DNA from: Linum tenue
Lineage: Eukaryota > Streptophyta > Magnoliopsida > Malpighiales > Linaceae
Assembly (NCBI GenBank): GCA_946122785.1
Contig: CAMGYJ010000002.1
Location: forward strand, 21,798,492-21,862,491
Reading direction: 5' to 3'
DNA length: 64,000 bases
Shown: positions 22,311 through 33,161 of the stretch, in pieces
Position numbering within the stretch: the stretch's first letter is position 1
Layout: every line of letters begins with the position of its first letter
Made by a program: the position numbers and the translations under genes
The notes under the pieces: model-generated
Told to the model about the DNA's origin: nothing
What the model saw: the letters and a program-made list of their open reading frames with translations, nothing else
The model's database searches: none

Positions 22311-25300
22311 AAAAAGATATCAATGCTAGGATTTGAAACATGGTCTCCTCTATCAAAGACAAGAATTATAACCAATTAAACTAGACACATTTGTTGTACT
22401 TTATTAATACAAAACATCGAGGAAGTTAAAATTATGAAAAACAGAATACTTTTCTATCACGGTTAGGTAGCCTGCAAAGTCTCCTGTAAGTATTTTGCGG
22501 TGTTTGATAATTCTATTTTCATATTTTAATAATCAATTTAGAATTTATTTCTAACTTATACATGAAGGATATTCTTAAAATCTCAACACAAATATCATTG
22601 GTTAGAATATTGCGCATTAAATTGAAGTGTTGAATGAAGTGTTATGCAATGATGCAATGTTCAAGCTAAGGTCCAAGTATTAATCACCAGTATATAGTAT
22701 TCATCATAGTTAACTATTTCAACATCCACAGCTAATTATTAATGGTTACTTGCTTTCTCTTTGAGAGTTTAATGTAACACTCTCATCCCTAGCTATGCTC
22801 TAAGCATTTGTTTTCTTTTTCAAAAATCATTTTCAGTTATTTATTAAATCAACTTTGTTTCTAGCTTTCAATTTCTAATTATTCACTGCTTCATACCAAC
22901 TTATGGAAATGCTAAATATATTTTTTATGTATAATCTATTGACCATATATGTTTCTTATCACTTAAATTCAACGGTATTCATGTTAGGTTTGATGTCACC
23001 AACATATTCTCCCAATTTCTCCAAAAAGCATCATATATTGCGATTGATATCATAGTTTTGTTAGGTAAAGTTCAAAAATTCAATCAATATTCAAACTCTT
23101 TGAAGTGGCTATCTACATGCGAATATGAAATACTGAGTAGCTAAAACTCTACTTGAGTTAGTTCAATCTTTTGCGCTATCAATTCAAAATTCAATATATG
23201 ATTATCTTATTACAATTTAGTCATACTAATTGTGCAATAGGGGACATCTTATCATAATCGTAAAGAGAGATTCTTTGATTGATCGCTTTCATGATGTAAT
23301 CAATTATACCAAAATAAAAGTGACCAAATTTATAAGATGCTCTCAAAGTTTGCTATAATTATTGACGTTCAACAGATCATTAGGCGTACGGCGATTATTG
23401 GTCATTTTTTATTTCCTAGCTCGCCTAGACATGCTTAGACATTATAATAAAAATAGTAATTTTTAATAATAATGAATAAAATAACAGTTCTGAAACGCTT
23501 TCATAGACTTTAGTTTAAATTATTTAACAACAAACGAAATAACTCTCAAGTTTATAAATTATTTTCTTTTACCAAATAATATAATTAAATCATTCATGAG
23601 CTGAAATAGCTAATTATAAGCACTTCAAGTTTAAGTTGATACAATTGTATGATGAAATGGGTTTTATAATAGAGTGGTTTATCGAGAGAGGTCCCTAAGA
23701 AACATGGCTTACTTTATTATTCCTTGGGTGAATATAATATATATCTTCATCGTTACTTTTACATTGGATTCAATTTAGTATACTTTTTCCTTTAGATAGA
23801 TTTTTTATGATGTTCTAGGATAATATATCATTATATGTGATGGTGTAGGATATTAATTCCTCTCATTTTAGGTTCAAATTGATGCATTTTCCCCTTTACC
23901 GTTCTCTTTTATTGGTTAATAATTTTTATGATATTTTTCACTTTGAATATCATGAGCAGAATCTATACACAATAATTTATGTTTTTCGCTTTCTCTTCTC
24001 TTGGTTAGATATTGTGTCCATATTGATTCTTATATTGATTATCGAATTACTACTTGTTGTTCTTTTTCTGATGCAAGATATAATTTATGTTTGATAATAT
24101 AGATTTATTTTTTCAAGCATGTGGATGCTTGAGACTTCTCATTTGCCTCATAACTTACATTTTCCATTGGCTCCAAACTTGGATGGGTTTCTATTCAACA
24201 CATAAATTTTTAATGATGTAAAATTTATGAAACTAAGATGCATATTAATAAACAATGTAAGGTCTCATCTTCCCTCTTAAGCACTACATATCATTGTTTA
24301 CTTACCATTAAATCAAAGTCTTCCTAACTTGAGTAAGAGCTACAATGACTTTTATTGTTGTGGATTTCCCCCAAAATGTTAGATATGTTGCTATTAGTTT
24401 TTTCCTTCTTTTCGGTTTAATTTAGCTTTTTATGCGTTGCTCTATTAGTTGAACTTGCCAGCTGGAGATCTGCATGCTTTGTTTCATTATATCATTGAAT
24501 GGAAAACGCAAAAAAATTTATCGTATACTGAAAATTGATTATGCATGTATGATGTAAAACAACTCTTATCGTTGTTCTTCTTAGACATTTTTATATAGAT
24601 ATGACTTTGTTTGCAAATATGTATTTTTGTTAATGTAGTTGGACGTTGTTTGTCATTTCTTAAACTTTATTAGTCAAATACATTAAATACTTTCCTATAT
24701 TATTCATGGAGAACTTATCAAATTAAATAGTTACTTCAATCCCCAACAACATGAACTATAACAAAAATATATCTCAATGTTTACTTGACATATACATGAA
24801 AATCAAACTCTTCCGGCCAAGTGGTCGTGCCCTAATCTAGTACTTAAAATTATCTGAACAGTTAAATGTTATTTAGCTATCAACAATTACTCGAACGATG
24901 ACGTGAATAATTGAACAAAGTATTTAAATTTATTGTTATTATTTTGACTGGTCCATGACTCTTCCTCTCTCCACCAAAATGCACTATGAGTACATGTGGA
25001 GCTTTCCGTTGGTAATACAAGTGACACTCGTATTGCTACGAATCATGTTTCTCATTTACATTGAGGTGTACGTTCATTATATTCATAACTTAATTCGAGA
25101 TGCATGACACCATTTGTATCTTGTACATTGCTATTTGCTCCGGATGATTAGTTTGTAGATCTTATCACCAAGAAGAGCTTATTCCTATCATCTACGCATC
25201 TTACTGGCAAATTGATGATGTGATATCCCCATCAAGTTGGGGGATGATGTTGAGTTAAATAATTACATGCAATCAGAGTTTAGACCCGTGTATATATACC

Positions 25301-25860
25301 TAGGAGATGTTAATTAGGGCCTTGAGTCGAGTCTAGGACGCTTTTTTATTCAAATTCCATCTCGGCTAGGGTAATTAGGATGAAACAAGTTGTGTGTCGA
25401 GTTATACATATCATGACATTGTTGAAGGAAGTGAAATAATTATTATTTACTGTGAAATAGTCTCGTTCATTCTAAACAATAAAAAATCACTTAAAACTTA
25501 GTTTCGATTTGCTTTTGTTACTCCTCGAGACCTCAACTTTGTATTATTCAACAATATCGTCCACACAAATGGAGGTAACAGGTAACAACTTTCTTCATGG
25601 AACAACAACAGAAATAGAGGTACCACGAATCACAGCACTCGTGGAAAATCCTTTCTTCTATGTGTTTCATCGAACTTTTCATGCATGATGAATCCCATTT
25701 GCAATTTTACATCATTATTCCTTTTTCTTTTTTTAGTGGCAACATCATTGTTTCTTTGGTAATTGCAACTTTGAATTTAAGCACATGGTTTTCGACTTTA
25801 GCTAACTTGGCCACTTTCACATTTGCAACTATACATACATTATCATTTGTTTGGTAAATT
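22311..25860. other. 3.5 kb AT-rich intergenic DNA, no gene seen
   Basis: There are no long open frames, terminal repeats, tRNA-like folds or recognisable protein matches. The longest frame (23879-24094) codes hydrophobic low-complexity sequence that looks accidental. The stretch 22480-25200 is uniformly AT-rich. Confidence 0.6.
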
Positions 25861-25888
25861 GCCACATAAAATCTATACCCGTTTTAGT

Positions 25889-27440
25889 GGGTTAATTGCA
25901 TGGTTGGTCACTGAGATTACAAAAAACGTTCAAGTTTGGTCACTCGAAATATTTAAATCTATTGGTGGTACTTCAGTTTACCGAAACCGTTCATGTTTGG
26001 TCACTCTCCGTCCAACTCCGTTAACTTTGGCTGATGTGGCAGTCAACTCTCAAAGTTGACCGTTAACTTAGTGACGTGGCAACTAAAAAATTATTAAAAA
26101 TAAAAAAAAAATAAACTTTATATTTTCCACCTCATTATTACATTCATTAAAAAATATAAAAAATCTAATTTTTTTTCTACAAAACCCATACCTTATACCC
26201 ACGTTGAACGGACTCCCGCCTCTCGTCGGACTCCTCATCACGAAGCTCCCAAAAACCGACGACACCTCCCCTCCGAAATCCTTCAGGAACATCCCGCACC
26301 CGAACTCGAATTCACTCCTCTGTCGCGCCGCCACCGTCGCCACAGCCGCCGTGAAAGCCTCCAGCCTCTCTCTAGCGAACGACCCCACCTTTTTCGCCTT
26401 TTCCTCCTCCCTTATTTCCGGAACCACCGCATAATCCCTTTTCAGCGGCGGAATGGCGAGCGCAATTGGGGAAGGGCAGGTGAAACTGCCGAATTCGGAG
26501 GCGAGAGGGATGGTGTAAACAACTTCCTTCCGCCGCCAGATCCCCCAGTGAATCGGCGACTCGCTTGACTCAGCAATCGACTCGCTGAAGGGGTCATCGG
26601 TGGTGGGAGTAAATGGACGGTTCCCCTTGCTACTCTGCTGGCCCATCATGAAGAAGGTCTTGGTGAGCTTGGGGATGTCGTCCTGCCGCCGATGGCGGGC
26701 TCCTTTCCCTTTCCGATGAGTAGTTGTACTGTTGTAGATCTCCGTCGTAGGATTGGGCTTCTTGGCGAGGCAGCGGGCGGGGGTGACATCCCTTGTAGGG
26801 GGCGAGGGTGGCGGTGGTGATTTTTTCTGGCGGAGGGGCTGCAACTCATCAAGCAACCCACTTTTCAGTTGAGTCGAACGGGGCAGAGATTAGATCACAG
26901 ATTGAATTGACTATTCGTGTAGAGAGTGATGGTTTGGAGTTCATATAAATGTGTGTGGAGCAGGGATAATGACAGAGATTGGGGAAGTTTAGCAGTAGAA
27001 CACAACTGTTCGCTCACTCTGGCATTATTATTAAATGAAAAAGAATATTAGTCTTGAAGAATGGAGACTTCCTGCTAGTCACCGTTTCTGTTTTGTTGTG
27101 ATGAGATGAGTTTGTTGTGCTGGACAGTTAACTAGGCCGAGATGAGTTGCAGGAAAAAAATTAGTTTTATTTTTTATTTTTTTAATGAATGTAATAATGA
27201 GGTGGAAAATATAAAAGTTTTTTTTATTTTTTAATAATTTTTTAGTTGCCATGTCACTAAGTTAACGGTCAATTTTGAGAGTTGACTGCCACATCAGCGA
27301 AAGTTAACGGAATTGGACGGAGAGTGACCAAACGTGAACGGTTTTGGTAAACTTAAGTACCGCCAATGGATTTAAATATTTCGAGTGACCAAACTTGAAC
27401 GTTTTTTGTAATCTCAGTGACCAATCATGCAATTAACCCC
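25889..27440. mobile_element. Cargo-bearing non-autonomous MULE (Pack-MULE type)
   Basis: The ~280 bp terminal inverted repeats begin gggttaattgcatg(g/a)ttgg. They are flanked by CGTTTTAGT (25880-25888, 27441-27449; 10 bp if the preceding C is counted). The middle (26190-26870) is GC-rich and holds a long minus-strand frame. It lies between the two MBOAT genes, so it arrived after they were duplicated or separated them further. Confidence 0.9.
26083..26856 (-). CDS. Unrecognised ORF in MULE cargo
   Basis: The 257-codon frame starts MLDELQPLRQKK. The N-terminal third is Pro/Thr/Lys-rich, followed by a more ordered Glu/Arg/Ala-rich part (EIREEEKAKKVGSFARERLE). The C-terminal 30 residues are encoded by the terminal repeat itself and are hydrophobic junk. 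It may be a captured gene fragment, since its GC content and codon pattern differ from the flanks. No family is recognised and I cannot show that it is expressed. Confidence 0.35.
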   Translation of the reverse strand: MLDELQPLRQKKSPPPPSPPTRDVTPARCLAKKPNPTTEIYNSTTTHRKGKGARHRRQDDIPKLTKTFFMMGQQSSKGNRPFTPTTDDPFSESIAESSESPIHWGIWRRKEVVYTIPLASEFGSFTCPSPIALAIPPLKRDYAVVPEIREEEKAKKVGSFARERLEAFTAAVATVAARQRSEFEFGCGMFLKDFGGEVSSVFGSFVMRSPTRGGSPFNVGIRYGFCRKKIRFFIFFNECNNEVENIKFIFFLFLIIF

Positions 27441-27449
27441 CGTTTTAGT

Positions 27450-27808
27450 CGACCCTTACACTTTCCTTTACATCTTAATGAAGCTCAAGTTGGACATTAT
27501 TTATACCCAAAAAAAATTTGCAAATTATGAAAAGGTAAAAAAGGAGCCCACATAGGCCAACCAATTATGTATTTGAGCCACTTGAATAAGGAACTATTCG
27601 GTTGATGAATGCGGATTGTACGTTGGGTTGTAAACTTTAATGCATAGTGCAAAAAGGTTAACAATCCAAACGTTAACATGGGTCATCTGCTGAAAATATG
27701 GTGTAAATGAGAAACGGTGTTTTATAAATTGAATATTCGTAATTCGTATACTGCCTAATAGATACACAACTTGCAATAAAGAAAGAGATGCGAACTGAAA
27801 GAAAGTGA

Positions 27809-27810
<2 letters not shown>
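27450..27810. other. Intergenic, no gene seen
   Basis: This is ordinary AT-rich sequence between the MULE and the poly(G) tract. Confidence 0.5.
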
Positions 27811-27850
<40 letters not shown>

Positions 27851-27862
27851 GGGGGGGGGGGG
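27811..27862 (+). repeat. Poly(dG) tract, 39 G + T + 12 G
   Basis: G fills 27811-27849 and 27851-27862 with a single T at 27850, preceded by a purine stretch (gaaagtgaga). Such a run can form G-quadruplexes. Its true length is uncertain because homopolymers are often misread. It lies about 575 bp upstream of MBOAT gene 2. Confidence 0.85.
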
Positions 27863-28437
27863 AAACATCATACAATTGTTAAAATAACATTCCACAGCAT
27901 CATGTCAGCCAACTCACAATCACTTATACACAAACGTTACACCCATATTCTGGAATGATGTCACAAGCACACTCTCAAATCTCAACCGCTATCTGAACAA
28001 ATAACTCACATAGAAAAATCCTCCCACTTTCTTTCAACACTGACTTTGCGAAAAACAAAAAACAATCCTCCCACTTGAAAACCGACTGAATACCTTTCAG
28101 AAACAACTGTTAATGGCGGAACTCGAAATAATAACCTGACCTCCCTTACCATTTTTCTATACGATTAAACAAAGAAACCCTTCACTAACTTCCCAACTTT
28201 GACCACTTTCTCACCAGCAACATAAAAAAAATCATGCCTCGGAAAAGTTCATATCGAAACTTGCAAAATAAAGAACAACAACAATCAACCCATTGAAGAG
28301 AGAAAAAGCATCTACCTCTCCTCCTCTCTCCACAACCCATTAAAGCAAAACAACAGCCATTTCCTTCCAACTTCAGGATCACACTACTCTGCAATCCCCT
28401 GAAGAAATCACGTACGTACAGACGGATTTCCAAAACG

Positions 28438-29556
28438 ATGGAGTACGAAATGATCCAAAATTCAGTCACCGTCAGCATCTCCATTCTGGCATCCCTTTCC
28501 TACTGCCATTTCATCTCATCAAAGCTCCCCAAGGGCAAAATCAGGCTCCTCTCCATCCTCCCAATCGTCTCCCTCTTCGCTTACCTCCCTCTCCTCTTCA
28601 CTTACATCTTCCCAATTGCCTTCACCTCCTGCTTCATCTCCTGGCTCGCCAATTTCAAGCTCCTCCTCTTCGCCTTCGACAAAGGCCCATTGACGACAAG
28701 GGACCCACCAGTCTCCCTCTTCTATTTCATCGTCATCGCCGTCTTCCCGGCCAGAATCAAGCCCAAACAGGAAAACCCATGTCGTCAAAACTCCCCAAAC
28801 GGCGGAAAGTCTCCGCCTTTGCCGATTCTGCCGTTAAATTGGCCGACCAAGGCCCTTCTCCTCGCAATCCTGGTCGGGTCCCACGGCCAGATGATGGAAA
28901 ATCTCCACCCGTTTGCCCTGCGGTTCATGTACTGCGGGATGATGTTCCTGTTCGTCGATGTGTCCTTCGGCGCGTGCAATTTCATCCTGACGGCGGCGAT
29001 CGACGTGGAGGTCCACCCGCCGTCCGATGAGCCGTACCTGTCGACCTCGCTGAGGGATTTCTGGGGGAGGAGGTGGAACCTCATGGTAACCGAGATGCTG
29101 CGGAGCATGGTATACTTCCCCGTCAAAACGACGCTGTCCCCCGTCGTCGGGAAGAAGTGGGCCCCGCTGCCTGCCCTCCTGGCGACTTTCCTCGTATCCG
29201 GGCTAGCCCACGAGATGGTGTACTACCACACGATCCGGGGGTCTCCCACGTGGGAGGTCACATGGTTCTTTGTGCTCCATGGGTTGGGCCTGGTCGCGGA
29301 GGTTGGGTTGGGGGCCCTTTTAGGGGAGAAGAGAGTGAGCAGGATTCATTGGGCCTTTAAGTGGGCCTTGACGATGGGCTTCGTGATGCCGACGTCGATG
29401 TGGCTGTTCTTCCCGCCGGTGATCAGGAGCGGAGTCGTGGACAGGGTGGTGGAGGAGATCATGATGGTTTCGAACTTCGTGGTGGGGCTGGGTGGGTTTG
29501 TGCAGTTTCAGTCGGGTGGAGAAAGTCTGAATGGTAGTACTGTGGGAGTGATTTGA
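28438..29556 (+). CDS. Wax-synthase-like O-acyltransferase (MBOAT family), copy 2
   Basis: The 372-residue, single-exon paralogue of the gene at 20475 shares the N-terminal block FISSKLPKG, the signature PYLSTSLRDFWGRRWN at residues 199-214 and the conserved His H258 in SGLAHE, followed by SPTWEVTWFFVLHG. The expected role is acyl transfer from acyl-CoA to a long-chain alcohol or sterol in the ER membrane. The segment between the N-terminal helices and the core (about 115-135) differs from copy 1, and the C-terminus is extended by a Gly/Ser-rich tail. Both copies keep the active-site motif, so both may be functional; substrate differences cannot be read from the sequence. Confidence 0.92.
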   Translation: MEYEMIQNSVTVSISILASLSYCHFISSKLPKGKIRLLSILPIVSLFAYLPLLFTYIFPIAFTSCFISWLANFKLLLFAFDKGPLTTRDPPVSLFYFIVIAVFPARIKPKQENPCRQNSPNGGKSPPLPILPLNWPTKALLLAILVGSHGQMMENLHPFALRFMYCGMMFLFVDVSFGACNFILTAAIDVEVHPPSDEPYLSTSLRDFWGRRWNLMVTEMLRSMVYFPVKTTLSPVVGKKWAPLPALLATFLVSGLAHEMVYYHTIRGSPTWEVTWFFVLHGLGLVAEVGLGALLGEKRVSRIHWAFKWALTMGFVMPTSMWLFFPPVIRSGVVDRVVEEIMMVSNFVVGLGGFVQFQSGGESLNGSTVGVI

Positions 29557-30255
29557 TGTTGGGGATTTGGGTAATGAATTTGGTATTTGGATTTGAGACG
29601 AGAATTTCATCGAAAATCCTAATTTGGCAGATGAAAATCGAAGTATCGAATTCATGAATGTGAAGAATGTTTGAGGTTGTTGATGACAGATATAAGATTG
29701 TCTGCAACCATTGTTTCTGTTCGTGCATAGTTTCCACTGGCTTAGTTTGTGATGTTCATCATGGGTGCTTTTCTGTTCTTGTTGCTCGAGTTTTTCTTTC
29801 AATGAGATGATTGGTTGGGTATGAAATCAATTGTTTGAAAACAAGAATGTCTTTTCGTCAGCATAACCCTTTGGAGAAATGTTGCCGCATAATCAAAGAA
29901 GAAAATCAACTCACAACATGCAGCGTATGTTCTCCTTCTTTTCGAACCAATCGTAGTTCGTTTGGAAGCTAACTTCAAATTGATCCCTTGCAATGAACTT
30001 ATTTTCTTTTCGTAAAATAGAGAGTGGACATGTTTTCTTTCTTAAGTACTTCGAGATATTTGTAGTTGTCGAGAATTAATTAGTCCTATCAATCTTAAGT
30101 ACCTAGGATATTTGTAATATATAGAAATGACAATTACAACTACAATCAATCGTGAATGTTCAACCTTTATTGACCCAATGTTTAGATCTCCTTGTTCCAT
30201 GCCTCCATCCCAAATCCATATTTAGTCCCACATTTTTTTTTTTTTTACTACTTAT
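29557..30255. other. 3' flank of MBOAT gene 2, no gene seen
   Basis: It contains the probable 3' untranslated region and AT-rich spacer with a T run at 30231-30246. Nothing coding is recognised. Confidence 0.5.
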
Positions 30256-30259
30256 ACCT

Positions 30260-30535
30260 AGAGGTGGCAATTCTCAATTCAATCCACCAATCCATTAAAA
30301 ATATCCACCTAATTCAATTCATTTTATCCAAATCCAATTGGATTGGTGGATTCATGGATTCAAATGATAAATTACAGTTTGGTATCTATACTTTTTATAT
30401 TTTATATTTTGGTACATAAAATTTCATTTTAATACGAATATCATTGGAAAATTATATTTTGGTACCTAAATTTTTTCATCATGACATTTTAATATCTAAA
30501 CTTTTCACATTTTACATATTGGTTCAAGGTTGAGG
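30260..30535. repeat. MITE, uninterrupted copy of the family at 17138
   Basis: It starts agaggtggcaattctcaatt and contains ttacagtttggtatctat, ttttatattttatattttgg and acattttacatattggttca, matching both flanks of the MULE at 17317-19143. It serves as the empty-site reference for that insertion. The right end is not sharply defined. Confidence 0.65.
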
Positions 30536-31234
30536 ATTTATTCAACACTGTTGGAAGAATGGTGTCGAAGGAGGCCATTGGATCCATTGGATGCACAAGT
30601 CTCATGAACAATCCGATAGAGATTTCAACTGGGTTCCTCAGTTGCATCATGTTCATTGGAATGGGCAAATAAGAGTTCAATGTAATGTTCACGTATGTGA
30701 GTCATCTATTTGTGTCATTATTTTCCAGTACATATCTTGGCAAGCTTCCTTGCCTCTTCTTAGCTTATTTTCCTCTTCTCCTGTTTTGTTTAGGTGATAT
30801 TAGTTTGCACGAGTATCGCCAAATAAAAGAACCACAGGTGTTCCCGGGTCCCTTATCTTTCTTATAGATTGCCCTTCAAATCTAGTGAGCAAGAGCTGAA
30901 TCATATTCCCCAGAGGGAAGAGAAGGCTAGACTAGTGAATCCCGTACACCGGTGGGCTAAGAAAGATCCTATTCTATTCAATAAGTACAAAAACTAGGAA
31001 TAATCTGTTGCCCTGTAGCTAAATAAATATGAAATTCCAGTATATGGCAAACAACACCTTGCGATGAATTTCTGGAGATCCTCTAAACAAGAGGAGGCTC
31101 TTTTAAGGAAACCTCAGTGGGGTGGATGAGCTTCAAGCATTCCAGCCAGAGTTTGACATAGTAACATAGTTTCCCAGAATCCACTTTATGCATTTGCATC
31201 ATGTGCATATGTTGCTGGTTATCATTGTATTTTG

Positions 31235-33110
31235 AATTCATCGACAAGGATGCACTCATTTTGGCGATGAACAGTGCTTCTGCAGCTAGAAAGATTCTTC
31301 AGAGATACATCGGGTCTAATGGATCTTGCACCAACTATCGCATCGATAGCATGTATGTGCATTGCTACTGTGTTCTTACCTTATTTTGCTTCATGGTAGT
31401 TTATCTTACAGCTTTGTTTATCCTTTTAACATTCTCAGGTGTCTTGGTTTAGTATGGCAAGCACTGGCTTTATTCTTGGCATTGATTTCCACTATAATGT
31501 ATATCATTCTTCAGTTGTTCCATAACCTCTCTTGATCTCGATATGGACTATGGATCTGCACCAGATCTGCAAAGCTTGTTCCCACTATGTCAAAAAATGT
31601 GTGCATTCGTTGCGGTTAGATGATTTATTGGCCAATTTTTCTAATAAAATTGGCCAATAAATGAACTCCTTTGCTTAATAAAATGAAGGAACAAGGTGCT
31701 ATGCTATATTCACATTTTAGGTCCTGAATGCATGAATAAGATCTTACTTTCTCGTGAAAATTGATCTTATATTTGTTGTTGCATTCGCTGTTGCTCTTTT
31801 TGCATGCATTATGTGATAGTTAAGCAATATTCTTTAGTTGTTAAATTTATTATCTAGCTTGGTGCTAGGATTTTGTTCACAGTGTTCTTTGGGTGGTTGT
31901 TAGTTGCTGATGGTTGCCTAGGTGCTCTTTCTTCCTCTCTATCCTCACTTTCGTTTTTTGGGTGGTATCTTTCAGGTCACGAGCATGTGTGGAGTGTGCA
32001 GAAAAGATGCACTACATAGGCATTCTATGTGGACTGGTTTATTAGTTGATCTTCTATTCGGAAACTTGATTGGCTTAGTGCTCTTCTCTCATGTAGAATC
32101 TGTGTGCTTGTGGGTTTCACTCTTCGCCAAGGGCACTACAAATGAGATATTGCGATCTGGCTGTGTGTAGTTGATGGGAGTTCCAACCGGCTTTAAGTTG
32201 AACACAGAGCTAGCTCGAATTCTCGGCATGGTTTCCTTAAATGCGATACAAATATGGTCTACAGTCTGGGTCATCATCGGTTTCCTCGTCATTTATTTCA
32301 TCAAAGCACTTGCTCTGCTGGGAATTCTTTCTGGGCTGACTATACCTGCTGCTTTAGCTATTGATATTGTTGTGCTGGCCACTGCCCATGTTTCCGCCCT
32401 TCACAGGGGGGTCTCAATTTTATATTCTAGCCAGATAGCGGCATTAGGTGCAATCTGGCGTCTTTTCAGTGGTAGAAAAAAGAATCCACTTCGCCAGAGG
32501 CTAGATAGTAGTGAAGCAGCATGTTGTCGGATCCCTTCTATTCACACCACTTCTTCTGTTACTACCAACTACATCTGTTTTCTATATTTTCTTCACCATA
32601 TTAAACATGGGCATTACCTCGATCTGTACGATGATTGATGTGGTGATCTTGATGATCCATGGCACACCTTATTTTGAAATTTTCCTTTGGCTATTGAGAT
32701 GGGGAAGATTCCCTTGTGGTTTATGGTTTGAAATTACACCATGTAATGATTCTCAGGGATTTGCATCTCCAACGGAAGTCGATTCGCGGTATAAGCAGGG
32801 GAAAGATACTATGACATCAAGTCTTATTGTCTCACTTCTTCACAACAACTATTTGAGCATAGGTATTTGCCTTTCTTTGCGTTGGTCAATTAAGTTTTCC
32901 TTTCTAGATTTCAGGACCATAGTCAAGAATATGGCATCTAGTCGAATTATTATACAGTCATTAATGAATCGATAGCCTGACCCTTTTTTGACAAACTTAT
33001 AATCTTACAACTGCAGGAGATTTGGTCTTGCCTCACTACATGGAAGTTTTCTCTGGGTTTCTAGGTTTCTCACTACATCATCCTATGGAGCTCTGACTGG
33101 TAAAAGGTGA
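31235..33110 (+). pseudogene. PIGQ: PIGQ (GPI1) homologue, broken
   Basis: The pieces match the Gpi1 family, a subunit of the GPI-N-acetylglucosaminyltransferase complex that starts GPI-anchor synthesis in the ER. Recognised are an exon near 31235-31351 (SASAARKILQRYIG), a membrane exon from 31439 (LALISTIMYIILQLFHNL), a large exon from about 31977 (ALHRHSMWTGLLVDLL; GVPTGFKLNTEL; NAIQIWSTVW; LFSGRKKNPLRQRLDS), then QHVVGSLLFTPLLLLLP in another frame from 32511, and a last piece near 33017 (DLVLPHYMEVFSG). Lesions are TAG at 32168-32170, a frameshift at about 32507 and another near 33060. Earlier exons may lie between 30540 and 31235 but cannot be confirmed. A MULE starts 50 bp downstream. 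Confidence 0.75.
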
Positions 33111-33161
33111 GTAAACTCATCAGCAGTCAGATATATATATTACTTAACCATGAAAGTTCAC

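Noticed and set aside
23879..24094. Hydrophobic 71-codon frame
   Set aside because: AT-rich DNA gives Phe/Leu/Ile-rich frames by chance; no neighbours, promoter or homologue support it.
28519..29802. Antisense frames across MBOAT gene 2
   Set aside because: Same reason: shadows of the real gene, low-complexity acidic or His-rich products.
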